Below are positions 45,300 through 53,801 of a stretch of DNA of 64,000 nucleotides, in pieces. The DNA is from Leucobacter triazinivorans (GTDB lineage Bacteria > Actinomycetota > Actinomycetes > Actinomycetales > Microbacteriaceae), in NCBI RefSeq assembly GCF_004208635.1, contig NZ_CP035806.1, forward strand, positions 1,860,001-1,924,000, read 5' to 3'. The notes under the pieces are model-generated. The model had not been told where the DNA came from, did no database searches, and worked only from the letters and a program-made list of their open reading frames with translations. The position numbers and the translations under genes were made by a program. Every line of letters starts with the position of its first letter. The stretch's first letter is position 1.

Positions 45300-46088
45300 C
45301 TACCGTCCGAGACTCGGGCCGCCCCGGTCGCTGCCAGGAGGGTAGTCGTGTCCGAACGCATCTACCTGGGGCAGGGTGCGGCGGTGTTCGCGTGCAGCGT
45401 CCAGCTCGCGGTCGAGCACGGCGGGGTCACGGACGGCCTTGCGTGTCGTGAAGCCTTGAGTGTGCTCGTTCAACAGCTCCATCAGTCGGTCGCGCTGCGC
45501 AGCGTCCTTGACGGCAACAAGGTTCGGACGGATCAGGGCATCGATCCCGGAATGGTCTTCCACGATGGCAAGGGTTCGGGCGTGGGCGAACACGTCGCCG
45601 GGAATCTGCGACCAGTCGATGATCCATCCGGCTTCGCGGGCGAGCTGGTTGAACATGATGTGCTGACTGCGCGTGTTCACGTCACGGAACGGGTGGATCG
45701 CGGTCGTCTCACCCCAGACCCACGCCAGCCCATCAGCGAACGCATCCGCATCCAGACCGCGCAGGTGGTCGCGGGCGGCGAGTGCGTCGAAGACGCGCTC
45801 GGCCTCGGGCACGATGAACTGGGGGCGGCAGTGCGCGATGCCGGTGCCGCCGGGGTGGGTGTCGGTGTCGCGAATGTCGCCACCCCAGACATACAGATCA
45901 GCGGTCAGGTGCCGGTGGATCGCTTGCAGGTGGGCGAGGTCGAAACGGCCGGGGATGGGGTGCTCGGTGAGTTCGACCATGCGCTGATGGATCGCGGCCG
46001 TCTCGACGGCTTTCCAGCGGTCGTAGTCGGTGATGCCGAGCTTGTTGATGAGAACAAGGCTGTTCGGGTAGCTGTAGCGGTCGGGCAC
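45300..46088 (-). CDS. Fic/DOC-family toxin with divergent active-site loop
   Basis: 262 residues, convergent to the relaxase. The loop is HPFRDVNTRSQ: His and the following Pro-Phe are kept, but the usual GNGR is VNTR, so both glycines of the phosphate-binding nest are replaced. IPGRFDLAHLQAIHRHLTAD LYVWGGDIR is the usual FicT N-terminal region. Preceded by a 66-residue VbhA-like antitoxin gene ending 22 bases before. Canonical FicT proteins AMPylate gyrase and topoisomerase IV; activity of this variant is uncertain. Confidence 0.88.
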   Translation of the reverse strand: MPDRYSYPNSLVLINKLGITDYDRWKAVETAAIHQRMVELTEHPIPGRFDLAHLQAIHRHLTADLYVWGGDIRDTDTHPGGTGIAHCRPQFIVPEAERVFDALAARDHLRGLDADAFADGLAWVWGETTAIHPFRDVNTRSQHIMFNQLAREAGWIIDWSQIPGDVFAHARTLAIVEDHSGIDALIRPNLVAVKDAAQRDRLMELLNEHTQGFTTRKAVRDPAVLDRELDAAREHRRTLPQVDAFGHDYPPGSDRGGPSLGR

Positions 46089-46109
46089 TGGTGCTCCTGC
46101 CCGGACAGG

Positions 46110-46310
46110 TTACTTCTCAGGGAAACGGGTAAGCGCGACTGCGATCGCCTCGCGCACTGCCTCATCCCCGGACAGTTCCCCGCGCACCTGGCGGCGGGCA
46201 ATCTCCCGATCCGCCTCGGACACGACCGCCCCGGCAGTCTCCTGCCCAGCCTCGACCTCCGCGAGCACGCGCCGGACATAGGCCTCGGATACAGAGGTCT
46301 TGAGAGCCAT
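46110..46310 (-). CDS. Antitoxin of the Fic toxin (VbhA-like)
   Basis: 66 residues. EADREIARRQVRGELSGDEA followed by VREAIAVAL resembles the C-terminal helix-turn of VbhA-type antitoxins, and the gene sits directly upstream of the fic toxin on the same strand. The expected inhibitory [S/T]xxxE[G/N] helix is not obvious: the aligned place reads LAEVEAGQE, lacking the Ser/Thr. Assignment rests mostly on position and size. Confidence 0.7.
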   Translation of the reverse strand: MALKTSVSEAYVRRVLAEVEAGQETAGAVVSEADREIARRQVRGELSGDEAVREAIAVALTRFPEK

Positions 46311-46422
46311 TCGGGGTGCCTCCTTGTGGTCGGCGTTCTCAGATCAGTCTACGTCTCGGCACCGACATTCACAGGGAAGCCGGGAGCGGGGGTGCCGAAT
46401 CGGCACCCCCGGCCGTGGAGCG

Positions 46423-46647
46423 TCAGGGCTCGCTGTTGTTGGCCGGGGTGTCTGCGAAGAGGGCGAGGAACTTTTCGCGCGGGATCACGATGCGCCGTCC
46501 GAGCTTCACATGCGGGATCGTGCCCTCGTTGATGCTCGTGGTGATCGTGCGGGGATCGACCCCGAGGGCTTCGGCAGCTTCTTTGCGGGTGATGACCAGG
46601 CTGCGCCGCTTGCGGAGGTCGTCCATGTCGAGGGTGCTCTGCCGCAT
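46423..46647 (-). CDS. Excisionase-like helix-turn-helix protein
   Basis: 74 residues from the ATG at 46647; a longer ORF to 46731 would run through the promoter at 46694-46722. TRKEAAEALGVDPRTITTSI, then GTIPHVKLGRRIVIPREKFL, is the MerR-like HTH_17/excisionase fold. Divergent from the XRE–integrase operon. It probably bends att DNA for excision or controls the Fic operon. Confidence 0.85.
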   Translation of the reverse strand: MRQSTLDMDDLRKRRSLVITRKEAAEALGVDPRTITTSINEGTIPHVKLGRRIVIPREKFLALFADTPANNSEP

Positions 46648-46693
46648 GGTCACACCATCCGTTCCGGTCGCGCGCGTGAATGTGATTCTTCCC

Positions 46694-46732
46694 ACCGTAG
46701 AGAATCGCACTTGCGCTGTCAAGTATCGCACT
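46694..46732. promoter_or_regulatory. Divergent promoter/operator of the integrase module
   Basis: On the minus strand TTGACA (46717-46722), 17 bases, then TACGGT (46694-46699) drive the excisionase-like gene. Direct repeats ATCGCACT at 46704-46711 and 46725-46732, exactly two helical turns apart, overlap it and suit binding by the XRE protein. Rightward, TAGATT (46734-46739) ends only 6 bases before the XRE ATG, so that mRNA may be nearly leaderless. Confidence 0.65.
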
Positions 46733-46745
46733 GTAGATTTCTTAC

Positions 46746-47399
46746 ATGGAAAACGAGAGGGTGCGGGGCAACCCCGCAGGGATCACAAACACGCACGTCG
46801 CGCAGAACATCCGCGCCGCAAGGCAAGCGATCGGGATGGACTTGCGCACCATGTCCGACGGACTGCACGCGGCAGGGCGCAAAATGTCACCGTCGGGCAT
46901 CAGCAAGCTAGAGGCCGGGGATCGCCGCGTGGACGTGGACGACCTGACCGTGATCGCCTACTTGCTGCGCACCACCCCCGCGGCACTCCTGACCCCACCG
47001 GACGAGCAGACAACCCTTACCGGAGTGCCGGACGGGTATGAGCCGGAAGAGATCGACAGGTGGATGCGCGGGGAACTCGTCCTCACCGACGAGGGGCTGT
47101 TCAACTACTGGCAGAAAGAATGGGTGATCTGCACCGACCGCATCCACCACCTCGAAACCACCCTCGACGGCATGACCACCCCCAGCAAGGACGATCCCGA
47201 GAAGACGAGCGCGCACCCGAAGACCATCGCCGCCTACCAGGAACGTCTAGAGACGGCGCGGGCACGCGCCCGCGTGATCCAGGAGCGCGGCGTGCAGCTC
47301 GACCCGGACGGGCGCGTGTTCAACGCCAAGGACTACATCGACAACTACGCAGACACCCACCGGCCCGGACAGATCACCGCGAGGAGCACACGGTCATGA
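46746..47399 (+). CDS. XRE-family regulator of the integrase
   Basis: 217 residues. HTH: VAQNIRAARQAIGMDLRTMS, then SPSGISKLEAGDRRVDVDDL. The C-terminal ~130 residues are not recognised. The stop overlaps the integrase ATG (ATGA), so both are made from one transcript. It probably keeps the element quiet by acting at the direct repeats upstream. Confidence 0.88.
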   Translation: MENERVRGNPAGITNTHVAQNIRAARQAIGMDLRTMSDGLHAAGRKMSPSGISKLEAGDRRVDVDDLTVIAYLLRTTPAALLTPPDEQTTLTGVPDGYEPEEIDRWMRGELVLTDEGLFNYWQKEWVICTDRIHHLETTLDGMTTPSKDDPEKTSAHPKTIAAYQERLETARARARVIQERGVQLDPDGRVFNAKDYIDNYADTHRPGQITARSTRS

Positions 47400-48658
47400 C
47401 CGGGAAGAAACCGCCCGCTGAGCAGAGCGGTGGGGGTGAGAAGCGGCAGCGGCGTTCGCGTTCCCGGCAGCCCGGCTCGATCCAGGCATACGACACTGAC
47501 CAGGGGAAGCGGTGGCGGTTCCAAATCTACGTCTTGAAAGACCCCGAGTATCCCGAGATGGGGTCGCGCCGTCTCACCCGTTCCGGCTTCACCAGCACCG
47601 ACGAGGCGAACGACGCCTTGCAGGAGGCGTTGAAGCAGCGCAAGCAGAACGAGAAGTTCGGGAACAAGGTACCCACGCTCGGCGCATACGCCGACGAATG
47701 GGCGGCAGGATTGAAGCTCGCGGCGTCCACGATCAAGGGCTACAAGAAGATCATCCGCAACCACATCCGACCCCAGCTCGGCAGCATTCGCCTCGACAAG
47801 CTCACCGCCACCCGGATCGCCCGCCACTACCGCGACCTCGAAGACCACGGACGCAACGACACCTACGGCAAGGGCAAACCGCTTTCCGCCAACTCGGTGC
47901 ACAAGGTGCATGTCGTGCTCGGCGCGATCCTGGACGCCGCGATAGACGACGGGCACCTGACCGTGAACCCGGCGAAGAAGAAGCGCACCGTGAAACCCCC
48001 GAAATCCAGCGAGGTGCGGGCACAGAAACCAGAAATCGCCACCTGGACAGCCGAACAGTTGCAGACCTTCCTCGCCTGGAACCGCGACACCCTCGAAGAC
48101 GAGCTGTTTCCGCTATGGCGGCTGATCGCCTACACCGGCATGCGCAGGAGCGAGGCACTGGCGCTCAGGTGGTCGGACATCAACACCAAGACCATGCGGA
48201 TCAGCATCCGCCGCGCCGTCGATACCGACGACTGGACGAAGACCAAGACCACGAAAACCGGGCAAGCCCGCGTCATCGACGTGGACGCCGAGACCTTGAA
48301 GGTACTCGCTTCGTACAAGGTCGCCCGCGCCGAACTCTCGTTCGAGCTGGCGAAAGCCGACGCCTACGTGTTCGGAGACGACGACGGCAAGCTGCGCTCA
48401 CCCGACGCGATGACGAGCCGATGGGATCGCCGCTTGAAGTGGGCGACCGCGAAGTTCAACACCCTGCACCGCGTCACGATCAAAGGGCTGCGTCACACCC
48501 ACGCCACGCTGCTGCTTGAACTCGGGGAGCATCCCAAGGTCGTGCAAGAACGTCTAGGACACTCAACGATCACCACGACGATGAACATCTACTCCCACGT
48601 CACCCCGACCATGCAACGCTCTGCCGTAGACCGCTTCGCCGCCCACCTCGGCTCCTGA
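47396..48658 (+). CDS. int: Tyrosine-recombinase integrase
   Basis: 420 residues. The N-terminal arm-binding AP2-like domain (WRFQIYVLKDPEYPEMGSRR) is followed by a core-binding SAM-like domain (PTLGAYADEWAAGLKLAAST). The catalytic set is complete: Arg in TGMRRSEALALRW, Lys in the KTKTTKTGQARVI beta region, HTHATLLLELG, RLGHSTITTTMNIYSHV with the final Tyr. It lies 850 bases from tRNA-Leu, as expected for an integrase acting there. Confidence 0.95.
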   Translation: MTGKKPPAEQSGGGEKRQRRSRSRQPGSIQAYDTDQGKRWRFQIYVLKDPEYPEMGSRRLTRSGFTSTDEANDALQEALKQRKQNEKFGNKVPTLGAYADEWAAGLKLAASTIKGYKKIIRNHIRPQLGSIRLDKLTATRIARHYRDLEDHGRNDTYGKGKPLSANSVHKVHVVLGAILDAAIDDGHLTVNPAKKKRTVKPPKSSEVRAQKPEIATWTAEQLQTFLAWNRDTLEDELFPLWRLIAYTGMRRSEALALRWSDINTKTMRISIRRAVDTDDWTKTKTTKTGQARVIDVDAETLKVLASYKVARAELSFELAKADAYVFGDDDGKLRSPDAMTSRWDRRLKWATAKFNTLHRVTIKGLRHTHATLLLELGEHPKVVQERLGHSTITTTMNIYSHVTPTMQRSAVDRFAAHLGS

Positions 48659-48678
48659 ACCCCGCACATCCACGGCTA

Positions 48679-49352
48679 TCAGCCGTTGTCTACCTCCTGT
48701 GCGCTCACGCGGGTCAGGAACTCTCCCAACAGCGTCGCGAAGGCCTCGGGTGCCTGCATGTGCGACTGATGCCCCGCACCCGGGATGATGCGTAACTCCG
48801 CACCGCGGATGCCCGTTGCGAGCGCGCGAGCCGCAGGCAGGTTCGGACGATCCTTCTCACCGCACAGCACCAGCGTCGGAGACGACACCTCATCGAGCCG
48901 ATCTGAGAAGTCGGCACGGCTGACCGCTCGCAACACCGACAGCATCACGTTCTTGCGCGCGCCCTGCTTCTCCAACACCTTGGCCGGGAGCAGGCGGAAC
49001 ACTGCGCCCTGCACGGCCATGAGCGCACGCGGCGGCTTCACTTGCCCCGCCGCCAACGTCAGCGACCGCACCCGCGCCGGGTGATCGAGCGCGAACTGCA
49101 ACGCGATCATCGCCCCAGCGACAGCCCGCACAGATGCACTCTGTCAGCCCCATGCCGCTCGATCTGCCGCAGAACTGCATCCGCCGCAGCATCGAGGCTG
49201 AACTCGGCAGCCCCACCAGACCCGTTGTCGGAACCGAAGACGTCAACAGCCAACGAGTCGAAGCCTGACGGCAACGCGGCACGCTGCGCATCCCAGGCAT
49301 CCGCGCTCTCACCCAGCCCGTGCAGGAACACGACGGTCTGGGCGGCTTGCAT
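48679..49352 (-). pseudogene. Alpha/beta hydrolase, single-base frameshift
   Basis: The start frame reads MQAAQTVVFLHGLGESADAW to VHLCGLSLG, the nucleophile elbow, and stops. The family sequence continues in another frame (AMIALQFALDHPARVRSLTL, then SSPTLVLCGEKDRPNLPAAR, PGAGHQSHMQAPEAF with catalytic Asp and His). One G missing from a G-run at about 49112 explains it, so a sequencing error or recent mutation is possible. The ATG at 49352 follows GGAGGG. It is element cargo between the integrase and the right end. Confidence 0.85.
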
Positions 49353-49426
49353 ACCCTCCATGATCCCACGGCACCAAAGACAGCGAAGCGCCGAACGAAG
49401 CCGCTCAGACGGTCGCCAGCGGAGGG

Positions 49427-49450
49427 GCTTAGCACTTTTTCTAGCACTTC
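49427..49450. repeat. Right integrase arm-type site candidate
   Basis: Copy of 30128-30151 with 22 of 24 bases identical; tandem TTAGCACTT/CTAGCACTT. It lies on the element side of the right core. Confidence 0.65.
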
Positions 49451-49462
49451 CGATGCAAATGA

Positions 49463-49532
49463 CCCCCAACCCGGAGAACTAAATCCCAGGTCAGGGGCCA
49501 TTTCATTCGCGTGCGCGAGGGGGGACTTGAAC
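49463..49532. repeat. Right attachment site (attR-like)
   Basis: Matches 29943-30012. It contains the 3' end of tRNA-Leu and its downstream hairpin (GGCCCCTGACC with GGTTGGGGGTC read leftward), but the T-tract of the left copy is replaced by ATTTG. So the element supplied this version and restored the tRNA gene. Confidence 0.85.
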
Positions 49533-49595
49533 CCCCACGCCCTTGCGGGCACTGGCACCTGAAGCCAGCGCGTCTGCCAATTCCGCCACTCGCGC
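49512..49595 (-). tRNA. tRNA-Leu (anticodon CAG)
   Basis: 84 bases. Acceptor GCGCGAG/CTCGCGC with discriminator A, D-arm GGCGGAATTGGCAGAC, anticodon stem-loop CTGGCTTCAGGTGCCAG (anticodon CAG), long variable arm TGCCCGCAAGGGCG as in class II tRNAs, and T-arm GGGGGTTCAAGTCCCCC. CCA is not encoded. Its 3' end is the target of the mobile element on its left. Confidence 0.96.
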
Positions 49596-49764
49596 GCATC
49601 GCCGCCCTGCACCTGCGTGCCGGACAACTCCACAAGCTTAGCAGCACCGGAGCCTTCTCACCAAAGCGGGCTACACTGCTGGCTAAACTGAATGGCGTAC
49701 CGGCGTGCCGCAACGACGCGCGTCGACGACGAACGATGGGCCGAGCGGGAAGGGAGGACGGCAC

Positions 49765-50556
49765 GTGGGCATTCTGGACAGCGTCGAGCGCGGGCTCGAG
49801 CGGGCCGTCAACGGCGCCTTCGCGCGCACCTTCCGATCCGGTGTGCAGCCCGTCGAGATCGCGTCTGCGCTCAAGCGCGAGCTCGACATCAGCGCGGTCA
49901 TCGTCGACCGCGACCGTGTGCTCGCACCCAATCGCTTCGTCGCGCGCGTGGCGCCGAAGGACGCGGATCGCCTGCGCGGCCTCGGCGACACGCTGGAGCA
50001 GGAATTGCGCGGCGTCGTGGTGAAACACGCGAAGCGGCAGAACTACCAGTTGCTGGGCGATCCCGACGTGGAGATCCGCCCCGACGAGGGGCTAACGGTC
50101 GGCGTGCTCGAGATCGACTCCTCGCGGGTCGAGGGCGCGGTCGACTGGATCGCGGTGCTCGACGTCGACGGCACCCGCCACGAACTGCGCCGCGGCACGA
50201 CGACGGTGGGCCGCGGCAGCGACTGCGGCATCCGCATCACCGACAACGCGGCCTCCCGCAAGCACCTCGAGGTCATCTGGGACGGATCGGCCGGCATCGC
50301 GCGCGATCTCGGCTCGACCAACGGATCCAAGATCAACGGGGAACGCTTCCGCGAGGCCGCGCTCGCCCCCGGCATCGTCATCACCATCGGACAGACCGCG
50401 CTGCGGTTCCAGCTCGTGCCCGGGCGCGGACGCACCGCGCCGCCGGTCGCGCCGCCGGCGCGACCGGGCACCCCACCGACACGCGCCCAGCCGGCGCAGA
50501 ACTCGACGCCGGAGATCCCTCCGAGCATCGATCAAGACTTCTGGAGGGGCCTGTGA
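49765..50556 (+). CDS. fhaA: FhaA: DUF3662 and FHA-domain protein
   Basis: 263 residues from a GTG preceded by AGGGAGG; longer ORF starts lack conservation. DUF3662 (about 1-115: MGILDSVERGLERAVNGAFA), a Pro-rich linker and a C-terminal FHA domain (GRGSDCGIRI, SRKHLEVIW, DLGSTNGSKING, about 165-235) bind phosphothreonine. In actinobacteria FhaA is a partner of PknB and the MurJ/peptidoglycan machinery at the inner membrane. First gene of the conserved fhaA–pknB operon; its stop overlaps fhaB (GTGA). Confidence 0.94.
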   Translation: MGILDSVERGLERAVNGAFARTFRSGVQPVEIASALKRELDISAVIVDRDRVLAPNRFVARVAPKDADRLRGLGDTLEQELRGVVVKHAKRQNYQLLGDPDVEIRPDEGLTVGVLEIDSSRVEGAVDWIAVLDVDGTRHELRRGTTTVGRGSDCGIRITDNAASRKHLEVIWDGSAGIARDLGSTNGSKINGERFREAALAPGIVITIGQTALRFQLVPGRGRTAPPVAPPARPGTPPTRAQPAQNSTPEIPPSIDQDFWRGL

Positions 50557-51131
50557 GCGAACTCACCCTGCTCATCCTGCGCATCGGATTCCTTCTGCTG
50601 CTCTGGTTCTTCATCTTCGGCATCGTGTACGCGCTGCGCAGCGACCTCTTCGGTGCCCCCGTGCGCCGCATGCGGAGCGGCGCGGAGACCGGAGGCGCCC
50701 CGCAGGCGACCCCGCAGGTCTCCGCCGTGGTCTCGGCACCGAGCGCTCCTGCCCCGCCGCACTCGGGGCCCGCGATCACCCCGAGCGGGGGCGGTCTGCC
50801 CTCGGCCGGCGGCGACCTCCCCTCGGCCGGCGGATCCGGCGCGGCGCGGCACCTCGTCATCACCTCCGGCGTCGCCGACGGCACCTCCATCAACCTCGAC
50901 GACGAGTTCATCACGATCGGCCGCAGCAGCGACTCCACGCTCGTCATCGTCGACGACTACACGTCCACCTACCACGCGCGTCTCTCGCGCAGCGGCGAGC
51001 AGTGGATCCTCACCGACCTCGACTCGACCAACGGCACCCGCGTCGACGGCGAGCGCATCTCGAAGCCGACCCCGGTTCCGCCGTACACCCCCGTCACCAT
51101 CGGCACGACCACGTTCGAGTTGAGGCCCTGA
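50553..51131 (+). CDS. fhaB: FhaB/FipA: membrane-anchored FHA-domain protein
   Basis: 192 residues. One N-terminal membrane helix (TLLILRIGFLLLLWFFIFGI), a Ser/Pro/Gly linker and an FHA domain (TIGRSSDSTLVI, YHARLSR, DLDSTNGTRVDG). It recognises phosphothreonine made by the operon's kinases and links them to septal growth. The fhaA stop overlaps the GTG start. Confidence 0.93.
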   Translation: MSELTLLILRIGFLLLLWFFIFGIVYALRSDLFGAPVRRMRSGAETGGAPQATPQVSAVVSAPSAPAPPHSGPAITPSGGGLPSAGGDLPSAGGSGAARHLVITSGVADGTSINLDDEFITIGRSSDSTLVIVDDYTSTYHARLSRSGEQWILTDLDSTNGTRVDGERISKPTPVPPYTPVTIGTTTFELRP

Positions 51132-51133
51132 GC

Positions 51134-52405
51134 GTGCGGGTGACCTACGAAAGCGCCATCGGCTCCCACGTGGGCATGGTGCGCTCGAACAATCAGGACT
51201 CGGGCTTCGCCGGAGACCACCTCTTCCTCGTCGCCGACGGTATGGGCGGGCACGCGGGAGGCGATGTCGCCTCCGCGGTGGCCGCCAAGGAGATGGCGGC
51301 CCTCGACGTGCCGCCGACGAGCAGCCCCGAGGCCACCACCAACTCGCTGCGCACGGCGATCCTCGAGACCAACACCAAGCTGCGCGCCGTCGTGAAGGAT
51401 CGGCCCGAGCTCGCGGGTCTCGGCACCACCTTCACCGGCTTCATCCCCGTGGGGGACCAGCTCGCCCTCGCCCATATCGGGGACTCGCGCCTGTACCTGC
51501 TGCGCGACAACCACCTGCAGCAGATCACGAAGGATCACACCTTCGTGCAGCGCCTCGTCGACAGCGGCAAGATCACCGAGGAAGAGGCGAAGACGCACCC
51601 GCGGCGCTCGGTGCTGATGCGCGTGCTCGGCGACGTCGACTCCTCGCCGCAGGTCGACACCGACGTGCTCGACACACGGCCGGGCGATGTCTGGCTGCTG
51701 TGCTCCGACGGGCTCTGCGGCTACGTCGAAGATCACGACATCGAGAAGATCCTGCGACGGCGCTCCTCGCTGCAGGGCGCGGTCGACTCGCTCATCGACA
51801 AGAGCCTCGCCCACGGCGCACCCGACAACGTGACGGTCGTGCTCGTCGAGACGGAGGCGGCTCCCGACGTCGATCCGCACGCCACCAGCGAGCTCCCCGA
51901 ATCGAATCGCCGCTTCGCCGGCTCTGCGGCGACCACGCCCGACCTGCGCGACGGCGACACGTCGACGGCGCGCACGCGTCTCATGGGACGCCGTCGCCTG
52001 GTGCGGCGCCCGCCGGTGGTCGCCGAGAGCCAGTTCGAGCCCCGCGTCGACGAGTACCTGGCAGAGCTGATCGCCGAGACACGGCGCCGCAATCGCCGCC
52101 GCCGACTCCTGTGGGCGCTCGGCGCGGTGGCCGTGCTGCTCGCGATCGGCGGCGCCCTGCTCTTCGGCTACCAGTGGACGCAGAGCCGCTACTTCGTGGG
52201 CACCGACGGCGACACCGTGGTGATCTACCGCGGCGTGCAGCAGAACATCGGCTCGTTCTCGCTGCACTCGGTCGCCGAGGACACGGAGATCCCGCTCTCC
52301 GAGCTCGACGGGCTCGAGCAGCGCCAGGTGAAGCGCACCCTCAGTGCCGGCTCCCTCGCGGAGGCGCGGGAGATCGTGCTGCGGCTGGGGGTGCACGATG
52401 AGTAG
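51134..52405 (+). CDS. pstP: PP2C-type Ser/Thr phosphatase PstP
   Basis: 423 residues. All PP2C metal motifs are present: RSNNQDSGF, ADGMGGHAGGD, GDSRLYLLR, CSDGLCGY and PDNVTVVLV. A linker and one membrane helix (LLWALGAVAVLLAIGGALLF, about 325-345) precede a short outer domain. It removes phosphates from PknA/PknB and their substrates. The GTG lies 2 bases after the fhaB stop. Confidence 0.95.
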   Translation: MRVTYESAIGSHVGMVRSNNQDSGFAGDHLFLVADGMGGHAGGDVASAVAAKEMAALDVPPTSSPEATTNSLRTAILETNTKLRAVVKDRPELAGLGTTFTGFIPVGDQLALAHIGDSRLYLLRDNHLQQITKDHTFVQRLVDSGKITEEEAKTHPRRSVLMRVLGDVDSSPQVDTDVLDTRPGDVWLLCSDGLCGYVEDHDIEKILRRRSSLQGAVDSLIDKSLAHGAPDNVTVVLVETEAAPDVDPHATSELPESNRRFAGSAATTPDLRDGDTSTARTRLMGRRRLVRRPPVVAESQFEPRVDEYLAELIAETRRRNRRRRLLWALGAVAVLLAIGGALLFGYQWTQSRYFVGTDGDTVVIYRGVQQNIGSFSLHSVAEDTEIPLSELDGLEQRQVKRTLSAGSLAEAREIVLRLGVHDE

Positions 52406-53801
52406 CCCGCAGAGCGGCGACGCCCGCACCTTCGACCAGACCCGCACTAGCGAGACGGTGCTGCAGCGCATCACCGCCCTCCGCGCTCCCCGCAAGCTGC
52501 TGGGGCTCGAGCTGTCCCTGCTGCTCTTCGCGATCGCGGTGGGCATCGCGGCGGTCGTCATCATCGACCTGACCGTGGTGGGAGCGCCCACCACTGAGCT
52601 GGCGCCGGCGGGCGCCCTCTTCGTCATCGCCCTGTTCGCGCTGCACATCACGATCCGGCGTATCACCCCGGACGGCGATCCGCTGATCATGCCGATCGCC
52701 GCGTTCCTCAACGTCATCGGCATCGCCATGATCTACCGCATCGACCTCGCGCAGCAGCTCTCGGGCTGGGACGCGTGGGCGGTGCGCCAGCTCGTCTGGT
52801 CGTCGATCGCCGTCTTCGCGGCCATCGTCGTGCTGCTCGTGATCCGCAATCACATGGTGCTGTTCCGCTACACCTATCTCAGCGGCCTCGGCGCCGTCGT
52901 GCTCCTGCTGCTCCCGATGCTGCCCGGGATCGGGCAGACGATCAACGGCGCGCGCGTCTGGATCCACATCGGCGGCTTCTCGTTCCAGCCGGGCGAGATC
53001 GCGAAGATCCTGCTCGCGATCTTCTTCGCCGGATACCTGGTGCGCAATCGCGACTCGCTGGCGATGGTGGGCAAGAAGATCCTGGGCATCCGCTTCCCGC
53101 GCGCCCGCGATCTCGGCCCGCTGCTCGTGTTCTGGCTGGCGGCCATGTCGGTGCTCGTCTTCCAGCGCGACCTCGGCACCTCGCTGCTCTACTTCGGGCT
53201 CTTCCTGTCGATGCTGTATCTGGCCACCGGACGCATCGGCTGGATCATCCTCGGCGTCGGCCTGTTCCTCGTGGGCGGTATCGTCGCCAGCCAGACGCTC
53301 GCCTACGTCAACGTGCGCTTCGCGAACTGGCTCGACCCCTTCGCGGACCCGCTCGGCGGCAGCTACCAGATGGTGCAGGGGCTGTTCGGCATGGCGAACG
53401 GCGGCATGACCGGCACCGGGCTCGGTCAGGGCTACCCGTTCGACACGCCGGAGTCGCGCAGCGACTACATCTTCGCGAGCCTCGGCGAAGAGCTCGGGCT
53501 CATCGGGCTGTTCGTGATCCTCGCCGCCTACCTGCTGCTCGTGGGCCGAGGCCTGCGCATCGGCTTCGCCGGGCAGGACGACTTCGGCAAACTGCTCGCC
53601 TCGGGACTCGCGTTCGCCGTCGCCCTGCAGGTGTTCATCGTGGTCGGCGGCATCACCCGCGTCATCCCGCTCACCGGGCTCACGGCGCCATTCCTCGCCG
53701 CGGGCGGCTCCTCGCTCGTCTCGAACTGGATGATCATCGCCCTGCTCATCCTGCTCTCCAACTCGGTGCGCAACCGACCGAAGCTGGTGATCCGTACATG
53801 A
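52398..53801 (+). CDS. rodA: RodA/FtsW-family SEDS peptidoglycan glycosyltransferase
   Basis: 467 residues with about ten to twelve helices. SEDS marks: GARVWIHIGGFSFQPGEIAK, QRDLGTSLLYFG, YQMVQGLFGMANGGMTGTGLGQG and FASLGEELGLIGLF. It polymerises lipid II with the partner PBP encoded next. Start overlaps the pstP stop by 8 bases; stop overlaps the pbpA ATG. Confidence 0.95.
   Translation: MSSPQSGDARTFDQTRTSETVLQRITALRAPRKLLGLELSLLLFAIAVGIAAVVIIDLTVVGAPTTELAPAGALFVIALFALHITIRRITPDGDPLIMPIAAFLNVIGIAMIYRIDLAQQLSGWDAWAVRQLVWSSIAVFAAIVVLLVIRNHMVLFRYTYLSGLGAVVLLLLPMLPGIGQTINGARVWIHIGGFSFQPGEIAKILLAIFFAGYLVRNRDSLAMVGKKILGIRFPRARDLGPLLVFWLAAMSVLVFQRDLGTSLLYFGLFLSMLYLATGRIGWIILGVGLFLVGGIVASQTLAYVNVRFANWLDPFADPLGGSYQMVQGLFGMANGGMTGTGLGQGYPFDTPESRSDYIFASLGEELGLIGLFVILAAYLLLVGRGLRIGFAGQDDFGKLLASGLAFAVALQVFIVVGGITRVIPLTGLTAPFLAAGGSSLVSNWMIIALLILLSNSVRNRPKLVIRT

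Larger units (their letters stand above)
29991..49532. mobile_element. Integrative mobilizable element in tRNA-Leu(CAG)
   Basis: Bounded by direct repeats of the tRNA-Leu 3' end (29991-30012 and 49511-49532) and by inner tandem TTAGCACTT-type sites (30128-30151, 49427-49450). It carries, from the right: integrase, XRE regulator, excisionase-like HTH, Fic toxin and antitoxin, and MobF relaxase. The left two thirds are efflux, regulator and flavoenzyme cargo. There is no VirB4/TraB-type transfer ATPase, so it should need a helper for conjugation. Exact crossover bases cannot be fixed from one sequence. Confidence 0.85.
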
